Part shown: positions 46,166 to 59,000 of the stretch, in pieces
Layout of the letters: each line of letters starts with the position of its first letter
Position numbering within the stretch: the stretch's first letter is position 1
NCBI RefSeq assembly: GCF_024362695.1
Contig: NC_065405.1
Coordinates: forward strand, 2,922,672 to 2,986,671
Source: Pectinophora gossypiella
Taxonomy: Eukaryota; Arthropoda; Insecta; Lepidoptera; Gelechiidae
DNA length: 64,000 nt
Direction: 5' to 3'
Notes under the pieces: generated by a model
What the model saw: only the letters and a program-made list of their open reading frames with translations
Told to the model about the DNA's origin: nothing
Database searches by the model: none
Program-made: the position numbers and the translations under genes

Positions 46166-47381
46166 AATTCTATGAACCAAATTTGAATTCGAATTCAAGA
46201 AGTCGAATCCAGCTGTTTAAAGCCCGAGCCGGGTTACCAGAGCGGGTTACGAACCAGTGACACTACGAGCGACGTAAGGCGGTTATGTTATTGTTGTTTA
46301 AATTCGCCTTAATAAGGCAGGCAAAGGTGTGAACACCATACAGCCTTGATTATAGTGATTTAATATTCGAAATTCACGATCAAAATAGGCCTAAGCCTTG
46401 TCTTTACTTTTCAATATCCAATTTAGGCCAGTGCCTTGTCTTCAGTTTTCAATATCTTTTATTTAATATTCTTCTCACATGATGCGATCGTTCGCGCGGT
46501 GAGGCGCGGCTTTTACAATTACAACTCAAAACCGTCGATTCTTAACATACAAACCAACCGAGCGACTGTGTAAGTAACCTTTAAGTTGTACTAGCTGGTC
46601 CTACCAGTTGGTTCATGATATCCTTCTCAGGACTCCAATGGTAAAAGAGACTTCAAGATCTTGTCCTCACACGGAATAGAAGAAAGAGTATGAAAAGGCC
46701 CTAACGCGCATTTAGTATGAAAACCGCTGTCGCCGGTTTAACCGCGCCCGATATCGACCCCCCTGGCGTGGTCGATGATTTCCCTTATTCAACACTTATC
46801 ACTATTGACCTACCATACCACACCACACCACCACACACCATTACTACACTACCATTCACTCCATTTGGTGTACTAAATGGGGAGCGCTGAGGATTCTTAC
46901 TCGGTGCAAAAAAAAAAATAAACAATGAAAATAATAATCGATTACTAAAAATCAAACGATTTTTGTTGGATTGTGGACATTTTAATGATTTTATTAAGTA
47001 CTAGAAATAAAACAATTGCTATAAAACTTTATACGTAAAGTTTGTATATAAAGTACAATTTAAATTCTAATTTTAACTTAGCTAAGAATATAAATAATAA
47101 CGTATCACATAAATGCACTGGATTGTGGATTCTTCAATGTGCAGTTGTAAGGGTATGTCGTCTAGATATCTGAAACAAGAGATTGAACCTATTGTAGAAA
47201 GAAATAACATAACATAGCACCACGCTTGCAACCTCAACGGGGTAGGCAGATATGTATAGTATACCTACACCCAGTCCTCGACAGCTATGTCTAAGTCAAT
47301 ATAAGCCTATTGACATTAACTGGGCACAAATCCTATAAACTATGTGATATCAATTATCTACTTATAGATTGAAATAATTTT
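46166..47381. other. Intergenic, no gene seen
   Basis: A repeat D-like stretch at about 46730-46915. The rest is AT-rich with a few unplaced fragments. Confidence 0.4.
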
Positions 47382-47575
47382 ACAGAAGCGACTGCCTGTT
47401 CGATCGTCCAACCCGCGAAGGGAAAACCAGCCCATTACAGGTTAGGTAACGTAGGTTTCCTCGCGATGTTTTCCTTCACCGCTGAGCACCTGATAATCGT
47501 TTATAATCCAAACATGAATTCGAAAAGAAATTTAACCTCAAAGTGAGAGATAAGCGCTTTAACAACTGTTCAAAA
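47382..47575 (-). mobile_element. SINE C, shortened
   Basis: CAGAAGCGACTGCCTG to ACCTCAAAGTGAGAGATAAG; both ends are lost. Confidence 0.6.
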
Positions 47576-47611
47576 AAAACTAACTTAAGCAAATAATAAA
47601 AATTCCTGTAG

Positions 47612-47783
47612 GCTCTGCACGATAACCGAGCCGCGCGCGGCGCGAATTATATCGAGGCCTTCGACCAATCGCCGTTTGACGTCCATCTACGTAGATGATA
47701 TTCGTATCGTTTATTGGTCGAAGCGCTCAATATAGGTAATTCGCGCCGTGCTCGGCGCGGTTGTCATGCAGACCCGGCTGGCT
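47612..47783. mobile_element. GC-rich inverted-repeat MITE next to the G8 stop
   Basis: The left arm includes CGCGGCGCGAATTATATCGA; the right arm is its near inverse. A worn relative lies near 55830-55915. It ends within about 10 bases of the G8 stop codon, so it must lie in the G8 3' UTR. Confidence 0.65.
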
Positions 47784-47790
47784 TACCGAT

Positions 47791-49024
47791 TTATCCCAAG
47801 ACAGCGCCCCCGCTCTGGGAGCTGGCGCTGGCCGAGGATTTAGAGAAGGATTGCGTGAGCGGCACGCCCACGGCGCCTAGACCGCTACCGTGGCCGCCAT
47901 GACCACCGTGGCCACCATGACCGCCGTAGCCGCCATAGCCGCCACCGCCGCCGCCGCCGCCTCCGCCGTACTCATTCAAACCCCCAACGTAATGCCTCCT
48001 CACACGGTGGTTGTCACCTGTTACAGGTGACAAATACTTGTAATTAATGTGTTTAGTTAGATAAGACCAATTCCCAGTTTCGTTTATTCGAAAGAACGAA
48101 ACCCAATAGTAACCAATTCTAGTGTTGCAATAGCAATAGGCTCGTATACAAGGTTTTAGTGACATCGTAACGAATACTGAGGGGATGATTCAGACCATAA
48201 TTCTGAGTTAATATCAAGTGGAATTTTCTTATTACTTTTTACTTGGTACTTTTTCGATGAAAAATTCTACTTGATATTAACTCAGAATAATGAGCTGAAT
48301 CATTCCCCTCAGTATTCGTTACGATGTCACTTCACCCGTAGAAGTACTTACACCATACAAGTGTCTATTTATGAGTGTTAGTGACACCGTAACGAAGGTT
48401 CCCTATTTTGTTGCATAAAATTTTATGTCATAAATTTGCATGGCATATATTTACTATTCCTAATAATCGTTACCCGTTGGTCTAACAGTAAGCTCGGTGA
48501 GGCGTGGTTACTTAGTTCGTCTTCCGATCGGTGTACCTCTCACTACCCCAATTGGGATATAGTCGTGAGCTTATGTAATTATTTTTTTTTAAATAATCAA
48601 ATTTAAAAAAAAATAATGGGTGTTTGCTCTTGGCCCCAGACTTGCCCGAAGGCATTGACGAGGCCTAAGATGGAGCGAGCTCGCCCAGAATGTGCCTGTT
48701 CACTCTGGCCTTGACAGCACCCGGGTTATATGCATTCGGAAATACTGAAGACGGCAAAGAATTCCACTCCCTAACAGTGCGCATAATGAAGGACGATGCG
48801 AAGCGCTTTGTGCTAATAATTGGGATATCCACCAAATAGGGATGGAACCCGACTGTACGTCTGGAAGTCCGAAGGTGAAAGGGGGATGGTAGATGATATA
48901 GCAAGTAATTACCTTCTTCACCTCTCGGAGGAGCGGAATCATCTTTAGGACCACGTCCTGGAGGAGGCGCGGCGAAGCAGACTGCTGCTACAGCCAAAAC
49001 GGTCAATACTGCCAACCTTGCCAT
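47791..49024 (-). CDS. G8: Gly/His/Ser-rich secreted protein, 112 aa
   Basis: On the - strand: exon 1 is 49024-48913 and exon 2 is 48017-47791, joined in phase 1 (GAAG|GTAATT and TAACAG|GTGA). The signal peptide is MARLAVLTVLAVAAVCFAA, followed by a Pro-rich start PPPGRGPKDDSAPPRGEE that is longer than in the other cluster members. Exon 2 reads GDNHRVRRHYVGGLNEYGGG, then GGYGGYGGHGGHGGHGGHGS and the tail LTQSFSKSSASASSQSGG. The exon 1 frame also stays open through the donor into LINE-derived sequence. The intron holds that LINE piece and a family P MITE. Confidence 0.83.
48152..48337. mobile_element. Palindromic MITE (family P) in G8 intron
   Basis: TAGTGACATCGTAACGAATA at left and its inverse at right. 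Confidence 0.7.
48605..48910 (-). pseudogene. C-terminal tail of a non-LTR retrotransposon in the G8 intron
   Basis: Reads TSRRTVGFHPYLVDIPI, then FIMRTVREWNSLPSSVFPNA and a stop after HILGELAPS. The REWNSLP...VF pattern is typical of LINE C-termini. It begins right at the G8 exon 1 donor. Confidence 0.7.
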
Positions 49025-49074
49025 GTTACTTGCTGAACCAACTGCGGAATGTGCCCAAGCCTCACCAGCCAACC

Positions 49075-49082
49075 GTTTTATA
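49075..49082 (-). promoter_or_regulatory. TATA box of G8
   Basis: TATAAAAC on the - strand, about 50 bases before the start codon. Confidence 0.6.
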
Positions 49083-49388
49083 CACCACCCATCACATAGA
49101 AACTGCCAATCATCCCCGATGTTTACGCCAAACCCACCAAATCGAATGGTTCCGACAATCGACAGTTTTTTGTTTCCGTCGCAGCACGAGCTCGCGACGT
49201 TTTTTGTCGAGGCTGCCGCGACAATATTGTGTCGTTGACCTGTTTACTGCTTTTCCTTAAACTTTTTACGGGACGATCTCGATCGTCTTTTTACAGGACG
49301 ATACTCTCCTTAAGATCTATGAATAAGTTGGTTAGACTATAGCCATCTTTCTTTGTGAATCAGAATCATTTAAAGTATTTATCATGGA
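49083..49388. other. Upstream region of G8
   Basis: Unique DNA with two overlapping + strand open frames that lack gene signals. Confidence 0.35.
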
Positions 49389-49701
49389 TCTTCTATCGTG
49401 TGGGTTGTGAGGTGGATTACCAACCCCATCAACCCTGGTGTCAGGGTTATTATTGAGCCGCCATAGGCCCCTGACATGACTCATGTAACGACTACGTACT
49501 TACATCAGTAAGTAATAACCGGGACCAACGGCCTAACGTACCTTCCTGAATCTTACTTTTGGACAATCAGGTGATCAGCCTGTAATGTCCTAACTAAACT
49601 AGGGATCACAAATTGATTTTTGTGATATGTCCCCACCGGGATTCGAACCCGGGACCTCCGGATCGTGAGCACAACTCTCAACCACTGGACCACGGAGGCC
49701 G
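49389..49701 (-). mobile_element. SINE A, near full length
   Basis: Tail CTTCTATCGTGTGGGTTGTG at left; inverted B box GGATTCGAACC and head at right. Confidence 0.8.
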
Positions 49702-49847
49702 TTATCAAGGATAAACTTGTTGAAAGCCAATTTCACATTTTTAGGTTTTTCGCGGTGCGTTCTAGACAAAGAAAATATCCTGAATACATTTCTAAAGGAA
49801 TCGCTTAGGTCTCACGCACTCTACACTCCTTGAGCAATTTGTTTACT

Positions 49848-49999
49848 GTACGGTCACAAGCATTAATATGTTTACACATTAGTACCATGTCACATTAACT
49901 TTTTTAACAAATTAAACCGTAAGTCTCATTAAATGTCAAATATGATAGTGCGACAGGGTTCTAAAGTGCGTACATGATATTGCTCATGCATGACTGTAC
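49848..49999. mobile_element. MITE, family E
   Basis: Inverse orientation relative to the other three copies in this window. Confidence 0.7.
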
Positions 50000-50640
50000 T
50001 ACAAGTGATATGATGTTGTTGTCATTTTTTTGTGTGTGGCGTCCTTTTATAATAAACTTTTTCTATTCTATTCTAAGTGGACCGCACCGTAACAAACATG
50101 CCCAGGATGAAAGCAGCATGGCATAATTCAAGTTCTACCATTTTAACTATGTAAGTACACCCAATAAAACTAAAAATCTAAATTGGACGATGCTAGAGAC
50201 CTCAATAACAAAGCATAGTGATTAGATCAGTATAGCATAGCGCAAAAAATCTCAGAGCATCAAAAGTACCTACTTACATACAAAAAACCTGTTTTGCGCA
50301 TTGGATCTAATCAAATTATGCTTTTTATCGCATCGATTCCGCTTATTACTGAAGATTTGCCTGTCTGGTATGTTCATTGTTGTAATTGTAATATTTATAC
50401 TTAATAGGTAAGGTAAATAGGTATACACTAAGGACATATTATTACCTATTAGGACCATTGAAATGATCCATCTATCTATCTATCTATAATTTTAGCATGT
50501 ACTTTTTAAATAATATGATACTTACCTACATTTGCGCGTACTGTAAGTATGGTTATCCCAAATTATTTACGTATTTAGTTACCTACTTGCATAAATATTA
50601 GCCGAAGGGATTTGATACTTTTTTAATTATTAGATCGTTA
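50000..50640. other. Intergenic, no gene seen
   Basis: AT-rich, with a (CTAT)n stretch near 50468-50487. Confidence 0.35.
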
Positions 50641-51235
50641 CCATATCTCCCCTCCGGTTGATTGAGGGGAAGCCTTTACCCAGTAGTGGGACGTACATAA
50701 GTAGGCTATTTATGTTTTATGTTAATAATAATAAACATTGGTCGAGCAGGCGCCATAGTCCCCCATAGCTCCAGTATCCCGGTCCACGAACCCCCAACCT
50801 AATAGCCCAGTTCCCTTTGTTCCCATAATTTGCAATAGTCCTACACGAACCGGGGATTGTCTTTGGGTGCACTCCCATAGTGCATACAGGGATAATCGCC
50901 GGTTGGTGTCATACCACATTTAGATTAAACTGTCTTAAGGGGCCTCTACGTGTTGGCTTCGGCCCCACGCACGCCTTCCAAAAGTCCGGGCCTCCATAGG
51001 CCCGAGATATGAAAAAGACATACAATAATAATAATAATAATAAAGTTTATTTAGGTAAAATCTACGACACACATATACATTTACAACATTAAAATATACA
51101 CACATAACATTAATATTTAGTTGGAAAACATAAAGGTACATGTTCCATATCTCGGGCCTATAGAGTCCCGGACTTAAGGAAGGTATGCGTGGGGCCGAAG
51201 CCAACATGTAGAGGCCCCTTAAGACAATTTAATTT
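50641..51235. repeat. Repeat H and inverted copy of the 11459 repeat
   Basis: Repeat H at 50641-50720; 50735-50995 is an inverted copy of 11459-11785. An (ATA)n run and a LINE-like tail follow, and a forward piece of the same repeat is at 51150-51235. Confidence 0.6.
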
Positions 51236-51670
51236 AATGTGGTGTTATTATTAGATTGTTTTATGTTTACGCAGTTACTATCATAATTAAAACACATAAT
51301 AACGGGTGCATTTTTCGTCAGTACATACATAATGTTCTCATATATTATGGGCTCTAATGATGTTTGAAACTGCGTATAAAATCCCTCGCTCTGCGTCCGA
51401 TTTCCTGATCATGTGTAAATCAAGCTTAAACAGCCTAAAACAGCCGAATATTCTACTACCGACGTGCTGATCTGACCGACACGGTTTAAAACAACAATGG
51501 ATGATGGTGATGGTAAAATACCAAAAACGAGGAGACAAAAAATAGCTGCGTCTGGCTGGTCATGGTCATTCGCCATTTTTACAGCGATTCGCGAGAAACA
51601 TTGTAGCTGTGTGGGGAGATTTTGTATTTATTTTTTGATTGAATACTTAGACAACATTATCACTAATTTA
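51236..51670. other. Intergenic, no gene seen
   Basis: About 51290-51310 matches the outer end of the 45214 hairpin. Nothing else placed. Confidence 0.35.
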
Positions 51671-52412
51671 AAAGCCACGCTCTTGTCGGTGTAGCATTCT
51701 CCATTCTTATCTATCAAGACCAATTCCTTCACTTCCTTATAAGACACGACGAATTTATTAAAAACATCATAGAAGGGAAGCTACAAGGAAAGAGAAGAAG
51801 GGAAGACCAAGAAGAGCTTACATGAAACAGACTTAGACGACATAGACCGAAAAATTCGCGTATACAGGATGAGGACCCGAATCACGATCGACACAGATTT
51901 TTTCAAAAGATAGCATTGCGCCTGTTAACAGAGGTGCATTTTTCAAATTTTCGAAGCAAAAAAAGAGTTATCTGCGTGACCGTATGAATGTATTTACATA
52001 ACGTAAGCTCACATCCAGGCTTGGGAGGTTGGTAATCCACCTCACTACCGATACGATAGAAGACATCTAAGCTTCACAGAGCTTTCTGTCAGACCAACGT
52101 TAGGTGATAAGCCGTGTAGCCGACTATAATGAAACGGCTTACGGCCCTTCAAAAACTAGAGGTGACGTAAATCTAGGTTCGCGCTGGATACGAAATTGGT
52201 GCATGGCAGAGAGTTCCTGTTCTTTATTCTATGTCTCTAAACCCCGGAGACTTCATACAAAACAACTCGTTTTACACAGGCACTACACAGTGTGTGTGAC
52301 GACTGACGCCATACGAGACTAAACTATGTCCGATATGCGAGGTAAACCTCAAGACGCTGGTGGGTAGCGGAGAGTTGCCGTTCTATACGTAGTATTATTC
52401 CTTAATCTATGC
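51671..52412. repeat. RTE tail and repeat G fragments
   Basis: CCACGCTCTTGTCGGTGTAG near 51677, then an RTE 3' piece to about 51840 related to 313-720. Repeat G at about 52243-52412. Confidence 0.55.
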
Positions 52413-52597
52413 CCTGGGTGACTCTCTGACCAACAAGGAAGCGTGGTGTGGTAGTCTATATCCCAAGCTCCATCCAGCTGATAAGGTACCTACTTTCCAG
52501 GCCACCTATAGCGTCATCTATATTTTTATTAGAGAACGTGACATGAAAAGTCCCTCAAAGGAGTTTTATGCCTAAATTAGGACGTTTTACATTGCTC

Positions 52598-52901
52598 GAC
52601 AGTCCACTCGAGGAGCTCGGTGGCGCAGCGGTTCACGCGCTCAGTCTGCGATTGTTGAAGTTAAGCAACTTTCGCAAAGGCCGGTCATAAGGATAGGTGA
52701 CCACAAAAAAAGAATCATCTCGAGCTCCTCCGTGCTTCGGAAGGCACGTTAAGCCGTTGGTCCCGGCTGCATTAGCAGTCGTTAATAACCATCAATCCGC
52801 ACTGGGCCCGCGGGATGGTTTAAGGTCTGTTCTCCCTATCCATCCATAGAGAAGGCCTGTGCCCCAGCAGTGGGGACGTTAATGGGCAGATGATGATGAT
52901 G
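52598..52901 (+). mobile_element. SINE B, full length
   Basis: ACATTGCTC lies just before and just after (about 52589-52597 and 52902-52910). About 15 extra bases precede the usual GAGCTCGGTGGCGCAGCGG head. Confidence 0.8.
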
Positions 52902-52940
52902 ACATTGCTCTATATTGTACTCATTCGCTCGCTCAAGTAT

Positions 52941-53098
52941 GTACAGTCATTAGCAATATAATGTACCCACTTTAGGACTCTGTCGCACTAACATATTTGA
53001 CATTTAGTGAGACTTACAGTTCAATTTGTCAAAAAAGTTAATGTGACATGGTACCAAAGTATATACATATTAATCCTCGTGACCGTACATACGTAATA
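52941..53098. mobile_element. MITE, family E
   Basis: GTACAGTCATTAGCA at left, inverse of CTCGTGACCGTAC at right. Confidence 0.7.
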
Positions 53099-56000
53099 GT
53101 TTTGAAAGAAATAAAATGCATATGTATTTCAATAAAGTTTTTATTTACAAATAATTAAAAAATACGTGACCAACGTCACAGCAACAATCTGTACTGCACC
53201 TAATATTAGGTCATCGCATCGCTAAGAGTAAGAAGGAATAAACAGACGGACATTTTTATAAAACTACAGTACCATAGACAAGTTGTAATTGTAAGTGAAG
53301 TAGAAAATACAATTCCTGGCAGAAATAATACAGCATCAATATTTTTCTAAAGACAAAATAACTTAAATATGAATATTTTGGCATTTCCATTTAATTTACC
53401 AGTATGGCGCCGATTTTGGCCGACGTTTTCTTTTATTTTAGTTTGCCAGCTCTAAAAACACAGCCGTCTCCTCTTATGGTGAGCGTAAGAAAGGGACAGA
53501 GATATTCTTAGAATTCTCGAACTAAAATAAAACGATGCATGCGTCTATCAGAATCGGCACACAACATAAAACTGTAAATTGGTAATGAACTCCGCCATCA
53601 TTGAGGTTTAGTAACAGTAGATATAACAGGAAGAAAATTTAAAAATTAAAGTTGAATTACGAGATACATCACTGTTCTAGCTTTTTAGATATATTGATGA
53701 AGTTCTAGGGGAAAAGACATTGTGACGACTTGCGAATACGACTATATGTTATTACTTCATTAGGTACTGTTTTGTCGTGGACTTCGATTATCGCGCGCGA
53801 CACGTTCTTTTATTCTTTTCCACCCCCTTCTTTTCATCCTGTTGAGGGTTGATTTCGGGGATAAAAACTTTTTTTTCTACAGATATTCCATCGAATTTAT
53901 GAATAATGTCTAATTACTAGCTTTTATCAAAACGGCGCTTTTAACGTCAAATCAAGCGACCTTGCCAATGCAACGTTCCTATAATTCGATAACGTATGAC
54001 TCGCTCGAATCGAAACGCCTGACGACTTATCATCCTTGACGCAAGGTGTTCATTCAATTCGGATGGGTAGAACGATTGTAGGTTGAAACGTTGGTTTTTT
54101 GGCAAGGCCCTCAGATATTTTAATTCCCAATAAGGAAATATGTCATTATAATGTCTCTTTACTACAGACCGGAATGAAGAAGCGGAAATTGGTAATTTGC
54201 TTCGCGATCTGTGCCCAGTAACAATAACATAAGCAATAACAGTGGTGCCTATTTTGGCAGACACAAACATAACCTAATTTTAGTTTTGACAGGGCTTGAA
54301 CTAGTGCCGTCCTTCACTTACAATAGGTAAAAAAAACGAGATAGAGCTACTTTTGGTCGCGTCAAATTGAAATTAGTTAAAATTGAGTTCGAGTATCGGC
54401 ACCAATGCTGCAGATTACTGCAGACACCAACTTAATTTTAGCTTAGTTTTACAATACTAAAACTCGCTCCATCTGTCTTGTACTCGTCGTAAGCAAAGAA
54501 CAGCACTATGTTTAGGTTTTTAAGCTTAGTCTGCCAGAAACATCACCAAATACGTTGTTTAATTTAGAAATAAAGCGTAAGTGAAAATCTACAACAGAGC
54601 ATCTTTCCCTCTAGAACGACAACACTGCTTAAATAAACGTTACTAACACAATAAAAGTCGCGTAAAGTATTATAGTAATATTATGTATTGTGGCACTTAT
54701 TCAACAACAATTTTAACCTAACATCCAGAGGTATTATTCATTACAACTACACGTAGACTAGTAATTGTGTTCACTATTTCAAAGATATTACGTTCCATTT
54801 CAAACTTAAATATAAAGAGACTGTTTTAGCTGAACGACGACGCCAGAGCTTTTGTTTTATAAAAAAAAAGTTAAAACAAGGCATATAGATATTGTTTGAT
54901 CCCGATAAACTAAAATGTTCAAAGACGTGTGCGTTTTTACATGACTTATGTACAGTCCTGAGCAATATAATGTACCCATTTTAGGACTCTGTCGCACTAA
55001 CATATTTGACAGTTAGTGAGACTTACAGTTCAATTTGTCAAAAATGTTAATGTGACATGGTACCAAAGTGTATACATATTAATGCTCGTGACCGCAGACT
55101 TGACAAATGGGGAGCGCTGAGGGTTCTCACCGGGTAAAAAATAGGTTGCGCGCGAACTTCGAATTGCATTTGAACGCCGCTGGGGTCAGTTTTGAGATCC
55201 TGAAGTATTTGTCGCGAACTTTCTATATATAACATCTGTCATGTTCTATGTGCCCCGGCTGACTTAGGGGAAGACCTGTGCAGCAGTGGCACGTATAGTG
55301 CGACGTTATGTGAGTTGTGTCGACTTTTATATGAGGTCTAATCTAATCTCCACGATAAAAAAATCCGGCATCGACAGCTAAACAGTCTACCTATCTGCTT
55401 AGAACAACTATAGCAACAAATAACAAATTAGCTAGACCCTAGCACTGAGACGATTGTTAAAATAAGTTTACACTCTAAAATTATATTAAAAGTGATTTAT
55501 AGATAAAATGGCCGTTATAAATAGAAAAGAAGACGACAATTCCTAATGCACCAACTCAGGGTCGTAGCCAGGGAGATCAGAAACTTTTACCCTCTACAAT
55601 TTATATTAAAATTAAAAATAAATCGAGGAGTGGAAGAAGGGAAGAGAGGCCTTTGCCCTGCAGTGGGTCATTGAGGGCTATTAATAATAATAATAATCGA
55701 CAGTGAATTGTTAAGAGTTTTCATGTTAACTCTACCATCAAAAATGTGTTAACTCTACTTTGGTAAGATATACATCTAAAATGTGATGTACTTTTTGATC
55801 AATAAGACATTTATAACGTCCCCTCCCCCCGTGGCGCGAATGATAGCGAGGCCTTCGAAGCCCTCGATATATATAGATCCGCGCGCGGTTCCCATGCCGC
55901 TGGGCTGATGTCCTGCCAACGACCCTGAATTCATTATTATTTAACTTAAGCAATACATACAGTATACAATAAAAGGGAGAACCATTGACCACACACGTTC

Positions 56001-59000
56001 GTAATTTTCGTATTTACAAACCAATCGTAACTGAAAATTGTTATTTCTCTCCCTCTAACCTATTCATTTAAACTATACGTCAGAGAGAGACACAATATTT
56101 CCAAATTCATTCGATTTGTTTACATTTCCTTACGAAAATTACCAAAAAAAATAGGTGTAAAAAGATTTAATTCAACCCTACTAAAGAATATATAAAATTA
56201 GCTACATTTTTCTAAGCAATTGCACATAATTAATGCACCGTTAGTTATATTAGGAATCGTATTCGTTTAATTTTGGTCCGCCAACTAGCTAGAGCACTAT
56301 TCTCGTTGTTACTTCGTTATAATTGTCTTTGAATAGGAATATTCAAAAGCGAAAGGAAGGAAAATATATCTCTCTCGCTCGCACTCGCAGTTAAAGGCCG
56401 AGGAACGATAGAGGCAATATGGTTTTCTTTCTTCAGTTAGAATCTTATATTGTACTTAATATTTCATTGTACGTTATATATTGTTGTTTGGTGGCAGTGA
56501 ACAGAGTATAGAGGTATTATGGAGACATTTGAACACCGAAGAGATAATTCTCAAGTAATATTAAAAATATTGCAACGACCAAAATCATCATATTGCACAT
56601 GCTAAAACGATATATTTTTCGAGCTTAGAAAAGATTTTAAAATTAAGTAGGTGGACAGGTTAAACATATCGTCGTTTTAAAGTGAAAAACACGTAACCGC
56701 CTTTTTAAATAATCACATTCGGAATATGAAATCTCGCAAAAACCCAATTAATTACAATTAGGTAACAAATTTTGTGGTGTCACTTTTTACCCGAAATTAA
56801 GTTTTTTTGTCGATGAGAATGACATAACAATGTAATTTTCTAATATGCGCTTACGTGGTTTTCATTTCACTATAAGGCAACGAATTCAATATAGAAAATG
56901 TTACTTTATAAAAAAAACATGATACAACATCACAGATCTAGGAGAAATAATCGAAATATCCCATCATTTCTGACCGTACCCACATTGTACCGTGTGCAAA
57001 CGACTAATACTACAATCTCTACTTTTACACGCGACCCAGCCTTGATTTAGAAATAACTATAAAGAGAATACGCCTAATAGTGCAGTGGACCATAGACGAA
57101 GTATCAATATAAACAGTATAGCAACTAAGGAAAAAAGAGAAAAGTGAAAGAGAAACTGGCGTGTCAGGATCGTGGTGCAATTCCGTGGTCTCTGCCTACC
57201 CCAACGGGAAATAGGCGTGATCTTATGTATTTATATAACAACTAACGCCACAGGGTAAGTGTCAGAGCACCGGACGTCAATTATTATTAGTGCCACCACA
57301 AAAATATTCTAAAATCCTTTGTCTTTTTCCTATGCTTTATGCTTTCTCCACTTGAACTTATGTATGTTCTAACAGGGAATTTTCAAAAAGACAACCGATT
57401 CTAGGATGATATTGACTTCTGGTGTTCTGAAACTCACTCCGAAACGTCACGAACATGACGTAACTTATATGAAATAAGCCGAGTCATCTTTAGAGCTATC
57501 ACACTGCATATATATCACTTTATGCTGAAAAAGATGCTAATGTTCACAAGAGAGGAACTTTTAACGAATTTTAAATTACTTTTTTGTTCACAAGTAATGG
57601 CCCACTGCACTACTAACCAAGCTCAACTTACAGATAAAAGGTATAATTGATTTATAAAGAATATTTCATAACGTAAAACAGACAATTAAATCTAAAAATA
57701 GAAGAAATTGCTTATTGGACTAATTTATTATGTGATTACGTGATTAATAATAATATTTACATAGGTTTTTAATTGATAATTTGTAAAAAAAAAACTTGCA
57801 CTAAACTAATATAAACGTCTAATCACTAGCCATGTAAATCGCGATCGAAAAATGTTAAGTGACATGTCCACTGTTTTATCATCACACATTGTATCAAAAT
57901 CGACCGTTTCGTATTAAAAATAAAATAAAAATATAGATCTATGAAAAGCTTTTGTCTATAAAAAAATAGAGAAAAGATAAATAAATTTAAAAATTGAAAG
58001 ACTTTTAAATAGCGAGAAGTGTTTATCTATTGTCAAACCCCGGACACTATATAAATGTCTCTTTCTTGTCGCGTAAGTGAGAATGAGACAGACAAGCCCC
58101 GCCGGCTTACGGCATTTAGACAGTAAGGCCCAGAGGGGGTGAGGTAAACCGAGCGCGGCGCCCGATCCAAATTAGTTCGGGGCGGAGAGTTACTACTGTA
58201 TACGTATCCATTCCGACTTAATGTATGATGACAAATAGTGGTCAAGCACTCTATAATGACTCAGCCCCTGAATGTGATCATTTTAGTAAAAACTGTGATG
58301 TATATTAAATAAACTAATGTACGGGACTCCGTCTTACGACCAACTGGCCTTCAATATTGTTTTACACAAAATATATCCCTATTCCAAACCTATTGATATA
58401 TTTACATTATTAAAAAAAATTCGTGGACAATATTATTACGCGATTTGGTATATTTTAAAGTCATTCGCTAATATTTGATCCCAGATGTATCTATTTATTT
58501 CAATTATTTTATTATTTATTTCATTTATTATGCCCAAAATATTATTTACGTATTGTATGTTTATGACTAATTTAATATTTTAATATACTATGTACACTTT
58601 ATTTCATTTGCTTTATAAAATTGAGCACGTAAACTTATAGTATGAAAATGCATAAATATCTAAAAATGCAATTAAATATGTATAATATTGTTCATAATAA
58701 TTGTTCGTCAGTCAGAATTTGTCGTTCATTTAAATACATTATTCTCACTGGTTGGTGTTTTAAGTGTCGAGAAAAATATTTTATTTATCGAAAAATATGT
58801 TGTAAAGCTGCCTTTAAAATTATAGTTTATTTGATTCACAATTCCACTATTTCATTTCTCGATCGTTTTATCGTATCGTGGAGATGTTCCACGCTGTTCC
58901 TTAAAATTAACAGCACATAAATCACACAATTCAATGCGGAAACTTCGGAACTACATACGTTTATTCGAAGAGGACTATTTAGATCACGAGAACAACCCTA

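Noticed and set aside
58642..58920. 92-codon + strand frame rich in Ile, Lys and Asn
   Set aside because: AT-rich background composition with no domain, signal or promoter.
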